DNA of 48,370 nt from Rheinheimera mesophila (GTDB taxonomy: Bacteria; Pseudomonadota; Gammaproteobacteria; Enterobacterales; Alteromonadaceae), in the NCBI RefSeq assembly GCF_000986865.1, contig NZ_LAVS01000021.1, positions 1-48,370 on the forward strand, read 5' to 3'. The notes below the pieces were generated by a model that did not search any database, was not told the DNA's origin, and worked only from the letters and a program-made list of their open reading frames with translations. Below are positions 1 through 6,966 of this stretch, one piece after another (within the stretch, counting starts at the first letter, position 1; every line of letters begins with the position of its first letter). A program made the position numbers and the translations under genes.

Positions 1-72
1 TTTATTTCAGGTGGTTTGGGGTTTTGTATGAAATGAGGTGAGGTTATAAAAATAGCAAACCAAACTACAAGG

Positions 73-348
73 CTAATAATGAAAACGACACTGAGCTATC
101 ACCAATAAACCGTCCACATAGGTGTAAACCAGACGGTGTTCTCTGTTGATACGCCGTGAATAAAACCCGGTTAAATCGCCAATAAGGCGTTCAGGTTTGC
201 CTTTACCCTCCAGCGGAGACCGCAGTGCTTCTTTAATTAGCTCATCAATACGAGCAGAAAGCTTCTGGTCATGCGTCTTAAAGTACAGGTAATCTTCCCA
301 GGCATGCTTATCGAAGCCAATGCCGGGTTCAGCTTTTTTCTTCGACAT
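73..348 (-). CDS. yoeB: YoeB-family ribosome-dependent mRNA interferase (toxin)
   Basis: This is the toxin of a type II toxin-antitoxin pair. YoeB binds the ribosomal A site and cleaves mRNA when not held by YefM. The 91-residue protein matches the YoeB family along its length: an N-terminal WEDYLY stretch, then GKGKPE, SRRI, EHRLVY and a C-terminal CRFHY. The catalytic Glu, Arg and His of E. coli YoeB align with E53, R72 and H90, and the C-terminal Tyr is present, so it looks active. It has about 7 extra N-terminal residues compared with E. coli YoeB. Its ATG lies inside the end of the antitoxin gene (20-bp overlap), which implies translational coupling and antitoxin-first expression. I see no frameshift or missing key residue. 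Confidence 0.95.
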   Translation of the reverse strand: MSKKKAEPGIGFDKHAWEDYLYFKTHDQKLSARIDELIKEALRSPLEGKGKPERLIGDLTGFYSRRINREHRLVYTYVDGLLVIAQCRFHY

Positions 349-595
349 TGACTACATCCTGCATTTCGAATGTACCTGCTTTAATCCGAGCTACAGATTC
401 CCTTAAACGGTTTGCGTTATTTGGCGTACCCAATAGATACAGGGTTTCCTGCATAGCGTTAAAGTCTGCCTCGGAAATCATCACCACATTACCAGAACGC
501 TGACTGGTGATAAGCGTAGGCTCATGCGTATCCAGCACGCGATCAATCACAGCTTTAAAGCTGGCTCTGGCTTCGCTGACTGTTAATACGTCCAT
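329..595 (-). CDS. yefM: YefM/Phd-family antitoxin
   Basis: An 88-residue antitoxin with the Phd/YefM N-terminal DNA-binding and dimerisation half (starting MDVLTVSEARASF, with ITSQRSGNVVMIS) and a charged C-terminal tail expected to wrap the toxin. It is the first gene of the pair, and the YoeB start lies inside its last codons. The ATG at 595 is preceded by a GGGGA ribosome-binding sequence. In the family, YefM is also the autorepressor, with YoeB as corepressor, and binds palindromes with a TGTACA core. Two such hexamers lie upstream at 669-674 and 703-708, which fits that role here. Confidence 0.93.
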   Translation of the reverse strand: MDVLTVSEARASFKAVIDRVLDTHEPTLITSQRSGNVVMISEADFNAMQETLYLLGTPNNANRLRESVARIKAGTFEMQDVVNVEEKS

Positions 596-653
596 TTTTC
601 TATCCCCAAATTACCGAACACAACTTACCTAAAAACTACTACTTTACTGAGAT

Positions 654-711
654 AAAAGTACCAAACTTTGTACAATTGGTCAATTTTAAAAGTACAACAC
701 TTTGTACAATT
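654..711. promoter_or_regulatory. Tandem YefM-type operators (two 24-bp direct repeats with TGTACA cores)
   Basis: Two near-identical 24-bp blocks at 654-677 and 688-711 differ at only two positions. They start 34 bp apart, roughly three helical turns. Each begins AAAAGTAC and ends CTTTGTACAATT, so each carries a palindromic TTGTACAA. The TGTACA hexamer is the known core recognised by E. coli YefM. The blocks flank and enter the predicted promoter. Confidence 0.7.
655..683 (-). promoter_or_regulatory. Probable sigma-70 promoter of the yefM-yoeB pair
   Basis: Read on the minus strand, TTGACC (683-678) is followed after 17 bp by TACTTT (660-655). The -35 matches the consensus in 5 of 6 positions and the -10 is weaker. 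The antitoxin start is about 60 bp downstream. One TGTACA operator core falls inside the spacer, so repressor binding would block RNA polymerase. This is a motif reading, not a mapped start site. Confidence 0.55.
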
Positions 712-745
712 ACATTATCAGAGGCCTTCTGATAATGTAATTGTA
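705..745. repeat. 17-bp perfect inverted repeat with 7-nt loop
   Basis: The arms 705-721 and 729-745 are perfect reverse complements, and the loop (722-728) contains AGGCCT. The left arm overlaps the upstream TGTACA operator. The sequence is A+T rich and no T-run follows on either strand, so a simple terminator is not the obvious reading. It could be an extended operator, a cruciform, or the end of a lost small mobile element. Confidence 0.7.
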
Positions 746-994
746 GAGAAACGATAGCGCAGATTTGAGGTCGAGCAATAATTTAGCTAAATGGGCTTTG
801 AGCGAAACAAGGAAACAACGCACACCGCAAGATCTGACGCTAAGGTTTTTCCTGCTTCAGCAACAAATAAATATGCCTGTTTAATTGCTCAAAGCGTGCG
901 TGTTTTATGGTTAGAGCAAATAACACTCTGTATTAACCCTGATATATAGCCAAAGTCAGTTTTACGAACAAAACAGCACTACGCCAAAGCGAGG
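746..994. other. Intergenic stretch without recognisable gene
   Basis: About 250 bases between the inverted repeat and the branched palindromic element. I found no supported reading frame, ribosome-binding site followed by a start, tRNA-like fold or terminator. A 9-bp inverted match (GCTTTGAGC near 799, GCTCAAAGC near 887) is the only structure noticed, and it is weak. Confidence 0.5.
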
Positions 995-1090
995 ATGGGT
1001 ATAGGGCTAAGCAGACCGTCTTTCGCAGGGATAGCGAAAGGCGAGCCCCCATGGAGGGGTTTACGGCGTGTCTGCGTGTACTATGCCCAT
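995..1090. repeat. Branched palindromic element (cloverleaf-like), probable dispersed repeat
   Basis: Nested complementary arms define a 96-bp element. The outer arms 995-1004 and 1081-1090 have one G-T type mismatch. A second stem pairs GCAGAC (1011-1016) with GTCTGC (1070-1075), continued by CGT (1017-1019) with ACG (1063-1065). Inside are two hairpins: CTTTCGC/GCGAAAG (1020-1026, 1034-1040), and CCCC/GGGG (1047-1050, 1056-1059) around ATGGA. Such a three-way fold is typical of small structured intergenic repeats in gammaproteobacteria. Whether it is multicopy cannot be seen from one window. Confidence 0.6.
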
Positions 1091-1145
1091 TCCGCAGCCA
1101 CCTCACCCGCTATCACAAAGTGAAAAACATGGTTAAAGCTAAACC

Positions 1146-1955
1146 CTAAGGGGTCTGAATTTTATAACTCTTCATATGCTTTAAATACGCCACTAAGTGG
1201 TCGATATCCTTATCGCTAAACTGCGGAAAAGTGGGCATTTTGCTTTTGTATCTGTAGCCGGAGGCGTTGGGGATAAAGGCTTTTAGGTGATCGTCAGTCC
1301 AGTATTCGGTAACGTTTTTCGGAGCGTTAAGCTCCGGCCCTAACTCGCCACCTTGCAGGTTGATGGAATGGCAACTGATGCAGCTTTGTTTAAACAGCAA
1401 AAAGCCCTGATAAGCGGCTGAGTTTTGGGCTGCATTGGTTGGATAGAGTTTGGGGTACCGTTGCTGGAAACTGACCAGCTCCAATTTCACTAACTGATAA
1501 GGCCAGGGTCTGGTTTTTTCGACCGCTTTGCCTTGTTTCCACACCAGATAAAATGGTGCAGGTGACACCATGGCTTTGCCCTGGGCTACTAACGCAAATT
1601 CAAAGTCCTTTTTGCCGCTTTCGGCAAACACCATTACCGCCTGGTCATCCAGCAAATACTCAAGTGGCATACTGGGCGCGTAACCGTCAGAGGCGGTCAG
1701 TACCACTTCATCGGCGGCTTGACCAGGCGTATAACCTGCAGCTTTTAATAGCTGCAATAACGACACGCCTTCGAAACTTTTTTCACTGTTGTAGACAGGG
1801 TCAACTAACTTGATCTGCTGCACCGGCACTTGTTGTTTGATTTGCGCCAGAGACCAGGTGAGCTTTTGCTCTGGCAGTTGGATCTGCAGATCTTGCGCAG
1901 CAAGACAGGATGGCATCACAGCCCACCATAAAACTATCCACCAAACTCTGTTCAT
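1146..1955 (-). CDS. Exported protein with molybdopterin-oxidoreductase-like N-terminal domain and C-terminal cytochrome c
   Basis: A 269-residue exported protein. Residues 1-20 form a signal peptide. Residues about 22-165 resemble the substrate/structural fold of sulfite-oxidase-type molybdopterin enzymes (phrases such as FEGVSLLQLLKAAG and ASDGYAPSMPLEYLL) but are too short for a complete cofactor domain. From about 180 the protein is a class I c-type cytochrome: C192-I-S-C195-H196 binds haem, and M240 in a KMPTF context is the likely axial Met. It therefore probably carries electrons in the periplasm, partner unknown. The ATG is preceded by AGGAG. It lies 82 bp after the LacI gene on the same strand and may or may not share that transcript. 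The cytochrome assignment is firm; the N-terminal domain is inference. Confidence 0.8.
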   Translation of the reverse strand: MNRVWWIVLWWAVMPSCLAAQDLQIQLPEQKLTWSLAQIKQQVPVQQIKLVDPVYNSEKSFEGVSLLQLLKAAGYTPGQAADEVVLTASDGYAPSMPLEYLLDDQAVMVFAESGKKDFEFALVAQGKAMVSPAPFYLVWKQGKAVEKTRPWPYQLVKLELVSFQQRYPKLYPTNAAQNSAAYQGFLLFKQSCISCHSINLQGGELGPELNAPKNVTEYWTDDHLKAFIPNASGYRYKSKMPTFPQFSDKDIDHLVAYLKHMKSYKIQTP

Positions 1956-2037
1956 CGCTGCTCCTGCCTTCTGTGTAGATAATACGAATGTTTTGAAGAA
2001 CCTGGGCTTGGCGTAGCGCCTCTCTTGCCAACCTCGG

Positions 2038-3120
2038 TTAACAACTTTGCCGTATGATTAGCTCAGAGGGCATTACTAAATCAGCGCCTAACTCACCCGA
2101 CAACAAGATGCGCGCCGCAGTACGGCCTTTTTCATCGCTATGCTGGGCAATAGTAGTCAGGCTGGGGTAAAAACGTTCAGCCTCCTCAATACCATCAAAG
2201 CCCACTACCACTAAATCATCCGGTATTTTAATCTCCAGCTCACGGGCAACCGCCATAGCAGCCAGCGCAATACGGTCGCTCATACAAAGCAAAACTTGAG
2301 GCCGTGGATACTGAGTTAAAGCCTCACGGGCAGCTATCAGAGCAAAATGATGAGTATTCACAGGAATATGCCAGACCGAATCGGCAGGTAAATCGCGGCC
2401 TTGCTCCTGTGCTGCCGCTAAATAACCATCTAAACGGCGGCGGGAAATGGCTTGTTCTGTGCTGTATAGCTCATGCGGTTGAATACGGCAGACTCTGTCG
2501 GATTCAATTAAACGCAGCCCCAGCACTGCCACTTTACCCGACATTTTTTTCAACGCATGTTCAGCAATCCGATGCGCAGCCGCGTAGTTATCAACGTTCA
2601 CCGACATCACAGTATCCAGATTACAGTCCACAGTGATCAAAGGCTTACCACTTTTGATAATGCGGTTTAATTGCTCAGGATTGCTGGGCGCGCCATACAA
2701 AATAAAGGCATCAGGCACAGCTTCAGCACTGCTGCTGCTGGTATCGTGACGGCCAGACAACAACAGCATATCCATGCCCTGCTCCTGCAGTACTTCGGCC
2801 ACCCCTTTAATAAACTGATTAGCGACCGGGTCGCTGACTGAATACTCCAATGTGTCCGACAATAAAATCGCCACTATGCCAGAGCGGCCGGTGCGTAAAC
2901 TACGGGCTGCGGCATTGGGGCCGTCGTAACCCAATTCGGCGCATTGCTGCAAAATACGCTGGCGTAATTCAGGGGAAAGTTGGTCTGGTCTGTTGTAGGC
3001 ATTGGACACTGTTGCCACAGATACCCCTAAGTAGGAAGCGACAGTTTTTAAATTGAGTTTTTTTGGTTTTTCAGTTGCCGACACAGCCATAACACCCTGT
3101 TTTAGTTCAGGCTTTATCAT
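2038..3120 (-). CDS. LacI-family transcriptional regulator
   Basis: A 360-residue repressor-type regulator. Residues about 23-75 hold the LacI helix-turn-helix and hinge (TVASYLGVSVATVSNAYNRP, then SLRTGRSG), followed by the periplasmic-binding-protein-like effector domain (FIKGVAEVLQEQG, VVVGFDGIEEAERFYPSLTTI). The final ATG of the preceding kinase gene region forms an ATGA overlap with its stop, suggesting translational coupling; an ATG at residue 11 is an alternative start with a modest GGG upstream. Most LacI regulators sense sugars or nucleosides, but no sugar genes are adjacent. Its placement as the last gene of a sigma-54-controlled efflux and two-component block is unusual. The effector is not predictable from sequence. 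Confidence 0.93.
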   Translation of the reverse strand: MIKPELKQGVMAVSATEKPKKLNLKTVASYLGVSVATVSNAYNRPDQLSPELRQRILQQCAELGYDGPNAAARSLRTGRSGIVAILLSDTLEYSVSDPVANQFIKGVAEVLQEQGMDMLLLSGRHDTSSSSAEAVPDAFILYGAPSNPEQLNRIIKSGKPLITVDCNLDTVMSVNVDNYAAAHRIAEHALKKMSGKVAVLGLRLIESDRVCRIQPHELYSTEQAISRRRLDGYLAAAQEQGRDLPADSVWHIPVNTHHFALIAAREALTQYPRPQVLLCMSDRIALAAMAVARELEIKIPDDLVVVGFDGIEEAERFYPSLTTIAQHSDEKGRTAARILLSGELGADLVMPSELIIRQSC

Positions 3121-4430
3121 GCCTGTTCAGTCACAGAATTGCCAGCGCCAGAGTGTGACGCAGAAGCAGGTAATGCCACAGTGACCAAAAGTCCAGGCCC
3201 CTGATTTTGCAGGCTTAAACTACCGCCATGCGCTTCGGCAATATCACGGCACAAAGTTAAACCTATGCCAGAGCCATTCTCTTTGCTGGTGTAAAAAGGC
3301 ACCATGGCATGGGCTAAAGCTTCGCTTGTCATACCGCCGCCTGCATCCTGAATATGGATCAGCAACTGATCTGGCATCTCGGTAAAACTCAGTTGAATTT
3401 GCTCTGGATCTGAACCTGATTCATGAGCGTTTTTTAACAGGTTTAACAGCAACTGCGACAGCTGCAGTGGGTCGGCCAGCCAGATACGGCGTGGTAAATC
3501 GCCTTCGAGTTCAAACTCGTACTGATCCTGCAACTGATTGATCAGCCGAGCCCATTGTACTGGCGCTAACGCCGGAGCAGGTAACTTGGCAAACTGAATA
3601 TAAGATTGTAAAAACTGATTTAAATGCTGCTGGCGCTCACTAATGGTCTGGAAAATTTGCTGCAACTGGGTATGTTGTAATTGTGTTGCCACCAACTGGC
3701 CTGAGTAGGCCATAGAGGACAAAGGTGCCAGCGTATTATTCAGCTCATGCCCTATCACCCGCAGCAGTTTTTTCCAGGCTTTGACTTCTTCGCGATGAAT
3801 TTCGCGGGTCATAGGTTTGAGTAAATAGAGCTGATGTGGTTTTTGATTGAGCGAAAATGAACTTACCGACAAATGCCAAATAGACACAGGTTCGCCCAGA
3901 TGCAATAAACCCTGTTGTCCGCTTTGAATAGCCAGGGCCAGTTCAGGTAGTTTTGCCGTTAATTCAGCAAACAGCAGTCCTTCAAACTTACGGCCCTGAT
4001 GCAATAAAACCCGGGCGGCCGGATTGGTCATCAGCACCCGTCCTGTCTGGTCTGTTAATACCATAGCACTGGGGCTGGATTGCAAGACGGTGTCGAGCAG
4101 CAATTCACGCTGATACAAAGTGGCGCGTTCCTGCCGGAGTTGCGCCGACATCTGCTGCAATACTTCAGCTAAAGGTTTTAACTCCCGCAACAGTTGTCTG
4201 TTGGCGTCGACATTAAAACTGCCGTCCTGCAGGTTTTGCGCATGTAAATTCAGCGCTTCAATCTCCTGCAGCAAAAGGTTTAACGCCAGGTGCAGTACCA
4301 GCCAAATCAGCAGAACAAAGCCGACAAAAATTCCGTACCAGAGCGGCTGCGCATCCAGATAGCGCAGCAACAAAAATACCGGCACTAATAAAGCCAGCAC
4401 CAGTAAATACACTCGGCGGATCAATTGCAT
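3117..4430 (-). CDS. Membrane-bound PAS sensor histidine kinase, NtrB/NtrY-like
   Basis: A 437-residue kinase from the ATG at 4430. A TTG two codons upstream, directly after the regulator stop codon, is an alternative start. Two membrane helices (about 8-25 and 32-55) are followed by a HAMP-like linker, a PAS domain (about 110-200), a dimerisation helix with the phospho-accepting His in an IGHELNN context (about residue 228), and an ATP-binding domain with N box (LLKNAHESG), G1 (DAGGGM) and G2 (GSGIGLTLC). It should phosphorylate the NtrC-type regulator encoded immediately upstream. The loop between the two helices is very short, so it probably senses the membrane or cytoplasm rather than a bulky periplasmic ligand. 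Confidence 0.93.
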   Translation of the reverse strand: MQLIRRVYLLVLALLVPVFLLLRYLDAQPLWYGIFVGFVLLIWLVLHLALNLLLQEIEALNLHAQNLQDGSFNVDANRQLLRELKPLAEVLQQMSAQLRQERATLYQRELLLDTVLQSSPSAMVLTDQTGRVLMTNPAARVLLHQGRKFEGLLFAELTAKLPELALAIQSGQQGLLHLGEPVSIWHLSVSSFSLNQKPHQLYLLKPMTREIHREEVKAWKKLLRVIGHELNNTLAPLSSMAYSGQLVATQLQHTQLQQIFQTISERQQHLNQFLQSYIQFAKLPAPALAPVQWARLINQLQDQYEFELEGDLPRRIWLADPLQLSQLLLNLLKNAHESGSDPEQIQLSFTEMPDQLLIHIQDAGGGMTSEALAHAMVPFYTSKENGSGIGLTLCRDIAEAHGGSLSLQNQGPGLLVTVALPASASHSGAGNSVTEQA

Positions 4431-4436
4431 AAGCAA

Positions 4437-5771
4437 TTACACTGGTTCAATGCCATAAAACTCCATGCGCCGGTACAAAGCCTGACGGCTAATGCCCAGT
4501 TGTTTAGCGGCTCGCGCCACCACCCCCTGAGCTTGTTGTAACGCCTGCTCTATTTGTTGTTTATCCAAATCATCCAACGCTTTTTTGGCTGAGCTTTGTT
4601 CCTGTGGCAAAGCTAAATCATCGGCGTCAATTTCATCCGAGAGCGTCAGCAATAAAGCGCGCTGACATAAATTTTGCAGCTCCCGCACATTGCCGGGCCA
4701 GTGGTAACTTTGTAGTGCCTGCTCGGCTTTTTTCGTTAGGCTTTTTTGGCCTGCTAAAAAATGCCGTGCCAGAGGCACTATATCGTCCACTCTGTCTTTC
4801 AGTGCTGGCAAATGCAATTGCACGACGTTAATGCGGTAATACAAATCCTGCCGGAAACTGCCTGCGGCTATGGCTTTGGTTAAATCGGCATTGGTGGCGC
4901 TGATAATACGCACATCCACTTTACGGGTCTGACTAGAGCCTAAACGCTCAAACTCACCGGTTTGTAACACCCGCAGTAACTTCATCTGGCCTGATAACGA
5001 CAGGTTGCCTATTTCATCCAGAAATAAAGTACCGCCATCTGCCGCTTCAAAACGGCCTATCCGGGTTTTAGTGGCGCCGCTGTAGGCTCCGGCTTCGGCC
5101 CCAAACAGCTCAGCTTCCATTAAATCGGCAGGCAATGCGCCCATATTGACTTTGATCAACGGCTGTTGTTTACGGCTGGAATTGGCATGCAACACCTGTG
5201 CTATGCCCTCTTTGCCCGCACCATTTTCACCTGTAATCAGCACTGCTGCATTGCTGGGGGCCAATTGCAAGGCCATCTGCAGCAACTGCTCCATGGCGGT
5301 GCTGGCAAAGACTAAACCACATAAGTCTTTACCGGCAAACAGACCTAATCTTTCCTGCTGTTTGCGCTCAGCTTTTAAGTTTTGTTCGGTCAGTTGTTTA
5401 ATTTTCAGCGCATTCGCCACAGTGGTGAGTAAACGCTGGTCATCCCAGGGTTTGGCGATATAGTCGGTGGCACCGGCTTTGACCAGCTCCACCACCATAT
5501 CCAAATGAGTCCAGGCCGTCAGCAGCACCACCGGAATAGCCGGGTAGTCAGAGCGTAACTGATAAAACAGTGCTTTGCCCTGCGCGCCACTCATTTCCCC
5601 CTGAGCAAAGTTCATATCCTGCAAGATCAGATCGATAGCTTGCTGCTGCAAAATACTTTTAGCGAGCTGAGGCTGCTGCGCAATAAAGACCTGATACCCC
5701 TGCAACTGAAACAGGGTCATCAGGGCGGTACAAACCGCCTCGTTATCATCGATGACCAGTATTTTGTTCAT
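4437..5771 (-). CDS. Sigma-54-dependent response regulator, NtrC family
   Basis: A 444-residue bacterial enhancer-binding protein. The receiver domain (1-120) has the acidic pocket D8/D9, phospho-acceptor D52 and the lysine of IAKPW. The AAA+ domain (about 150-375) has Walker A GENGAGKE (181-188), Walker B GGTLFLDE (246-253) and the sigma-54 contact loop at 228-233. That loop reads GAYSGA, a substituted form of the usual GAFTGA. The C-terminus is a Fis-type helix-turn-helix (KQLGISRQALYRRM). It sits between the transporter permeases and its kinase with gaps of 3 and 0-6 bp. A sigma-54 promoter and palindromic upstream sites in front of the transporter operon are the evident target, so it is probably an autoregulated efflux activator. 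The signal is unknown. Confidence 0.95.
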   Translation of the reverse strand: MNKILVIDDNEAVCTALMTLFQLQGYQVFIAQQPQLAKSILQQQAIDLILQDMNFAQGEMSGAQGKALFYQLRSDYPAIPVVLLTAWTHLDMVVELVKAGATDYIAKPWDDQRLLTTVANALKIKQLTEQNLKAERKQQERLGLFAGKDLCGLVFASTAMEQLLQMALQLAPSNAAVLITGENGAGKEGIAQVLHANSSRKQQPLIKVNMGALPADLMEAELFGAEAGAYSGATKTRIGRFEAADGGTLFLDEIGNLSLSGQMKLLRVLQTGEFERLGSSQTRKVDVRIISATNADLTKAIAAGSFRQDLYYRINVVQLHLPALKDRVDDIVPLARHFLAGQKSLTKKAEQALQSYHWPGNVRELQNLCQRALLLTLSDEIDADDLALPQEQSSAKKALDDLDKQQIEQALQQAQGVVARAAKQLGISRQALYRRMEFYGIEPV

Positions 5772-5774
5772 TAC

Positions 5775-6956
5775 TTATAAGGTCTTAGTTGCTGTGGCTG
5801 GTGAAATTCTGGTTGCTATTCTGGCAGGATACCATGTGGCCAGCGTGACACAAAGCAGCAATAAAACCAGTGTCAGCAGCGGCAGCCAGACCGGCACTGC
5901 AGGTATGCTGATCACCTTAGCCAGACTGATATTTAAGCCATAACAGACCAGAATCCCAAAGCCAGCACCTATGGCTGTGGTTAACCAGCTTTCACTTAAC
6001 ACGTCCAGCAACACCCGTGCCTTACTGGCGCCTAAAGCCCGCTTAATCCCTACTTCTTTTTGCATTTGTAGCGCGTGGAAATGGGCGTGGCTGTAGGCTG
6101 ATATCATAGCCACTAACAACATCAGGCCACTTAATACAGCGAGTAACGTGGCTAAACCAATTTCGGAGCGGAATACTTCGTCACGGTTTTCATCCATCCG
6201 CATTACGGTATCAATGTCCATTTCTGGCTCGGCATTTCTGATCACATCAGTGAGTTGCTGACGCACAGCTTCAGACTGTCCCGCTGCGACCCGGACCATC
6301 AGTTGATAACCCATTTCCGCTCTGGCCATGGGCATAAAATTGATAGCACCATAGGATTGATCTGTGGCATAGCGCTGTGAATAAAAGTCAGACACTACAC
6401 CAACCACAGTGCCCTGATTGGTGGATTTCCCGACAGGGTTTTGTTCAGCAAAAAGTTGTTTCGCCAGTTTCTCGGTCAGAACAATATTTTGCGTGCCTTT
6501 ATCCAGCTCGGTCAGTTGCCTGCCCGCGATTAAGCGAGTGCCAAGCACCTGAAAAATCTGACTGCCTGTGTTGTAGTAAGGCACTGCATCAATATTACTT
6601 TGATCCTGACGGTCGGTTTCAAACAGGTTAGAACTTGACCCGCCCTGCCGCAAAGGGGTCTGATTGGCGTATTCGGCAGCTTCAACACCGGGAATTAAGC
6701 GAATGGCCGCCAGTTGCCTGTTTATCACTTCAGACAACGCAGGTTCAACCCGCATCGATGCGCTGGTCGGTTTTACTCTGACGGTCAGAATTTGCTCCAA
6801 AGCCAGCCCTGTTGGTTGATCCACTAACTCTTTAGCTGCGCTGGCCAATAGCAAAGAGTTCACTACTAAACCTAAAGTGACAGCCAGTTGCAGTAACAAC
6901 AGAGCTGTTACCACTTTACGGCGCAATAAGGATTTAAGAATTAAATGAACAGACAT
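5775..6956 (-). CDS. MacB/FtsX-type ABC transporter permease (second permease)
   Basis: A 393-residue inner-membrane protein of the MacB/FtsX topology: one N-terminal helix (about 15-40), a large periplasmic domain (about 45-260), then three C-terminal helices in the FtsX domain, with the cytoplasmic motif EVGIKRALGASKARV typical of the family. This family does not move substrate across the inner membrane like a classical importer; it couples ATP hydrolysis in the cytoplasm to work in the periplasm (mechanotransmission). It pairs with the larger permease upstream and the ATPase, giving a heterodimeric transporter. The start is preceded by AAGGAG. Confidence 0.9.
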   Translation of the reverse strand: MSVHLILKSLLRRKVVTALLLLQLAVTLGLVVNSLLLASAAKELVDQPTGLALEQILTVRVKPTSASMRVEPALSEVINRQLAAIRLIPGVEAAEYANQTPLRQGGSSSNLFETDRQDQSNIDAVPYYNTGSQIFQVLGTRLIAGRQLTELDKGTQNIVLTEKLAKQLFAEQNPVGKSTNQGTVVGVVSDFYSQRYATDQSYGAINFMPMARAEMGYQLMVRVAAGQSEAVRQQLTDVIRNAEPEMDIDTVMRMDENRDEVFRSEIGLATLLAVLSGLMLLVAMISAYSHAHFHALQMQKEVGIKRALGASKARVLLDVLSESWLTTAIGAGFGILVCYGLNISLAKVISIPAVPVWLPLLTLVLLLLCVTLATWYPARIATRISPATATKTL

Positions 6957-6966
6957 GGTGTGCTCC

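Noticed and set aside
596-1145. Integron attC site around the toxin-antitoxin pair
   Set aside because: The inverted repeat and branched element lack the paired GTTRRRY and RYYYAAC core sites of attC.
1801-2031. Minus-strand frame overlapping the cytochrome gene start
   Set aside because: Out of frame with the clear cytochrome gene, low-complexity protein, no family pattern.
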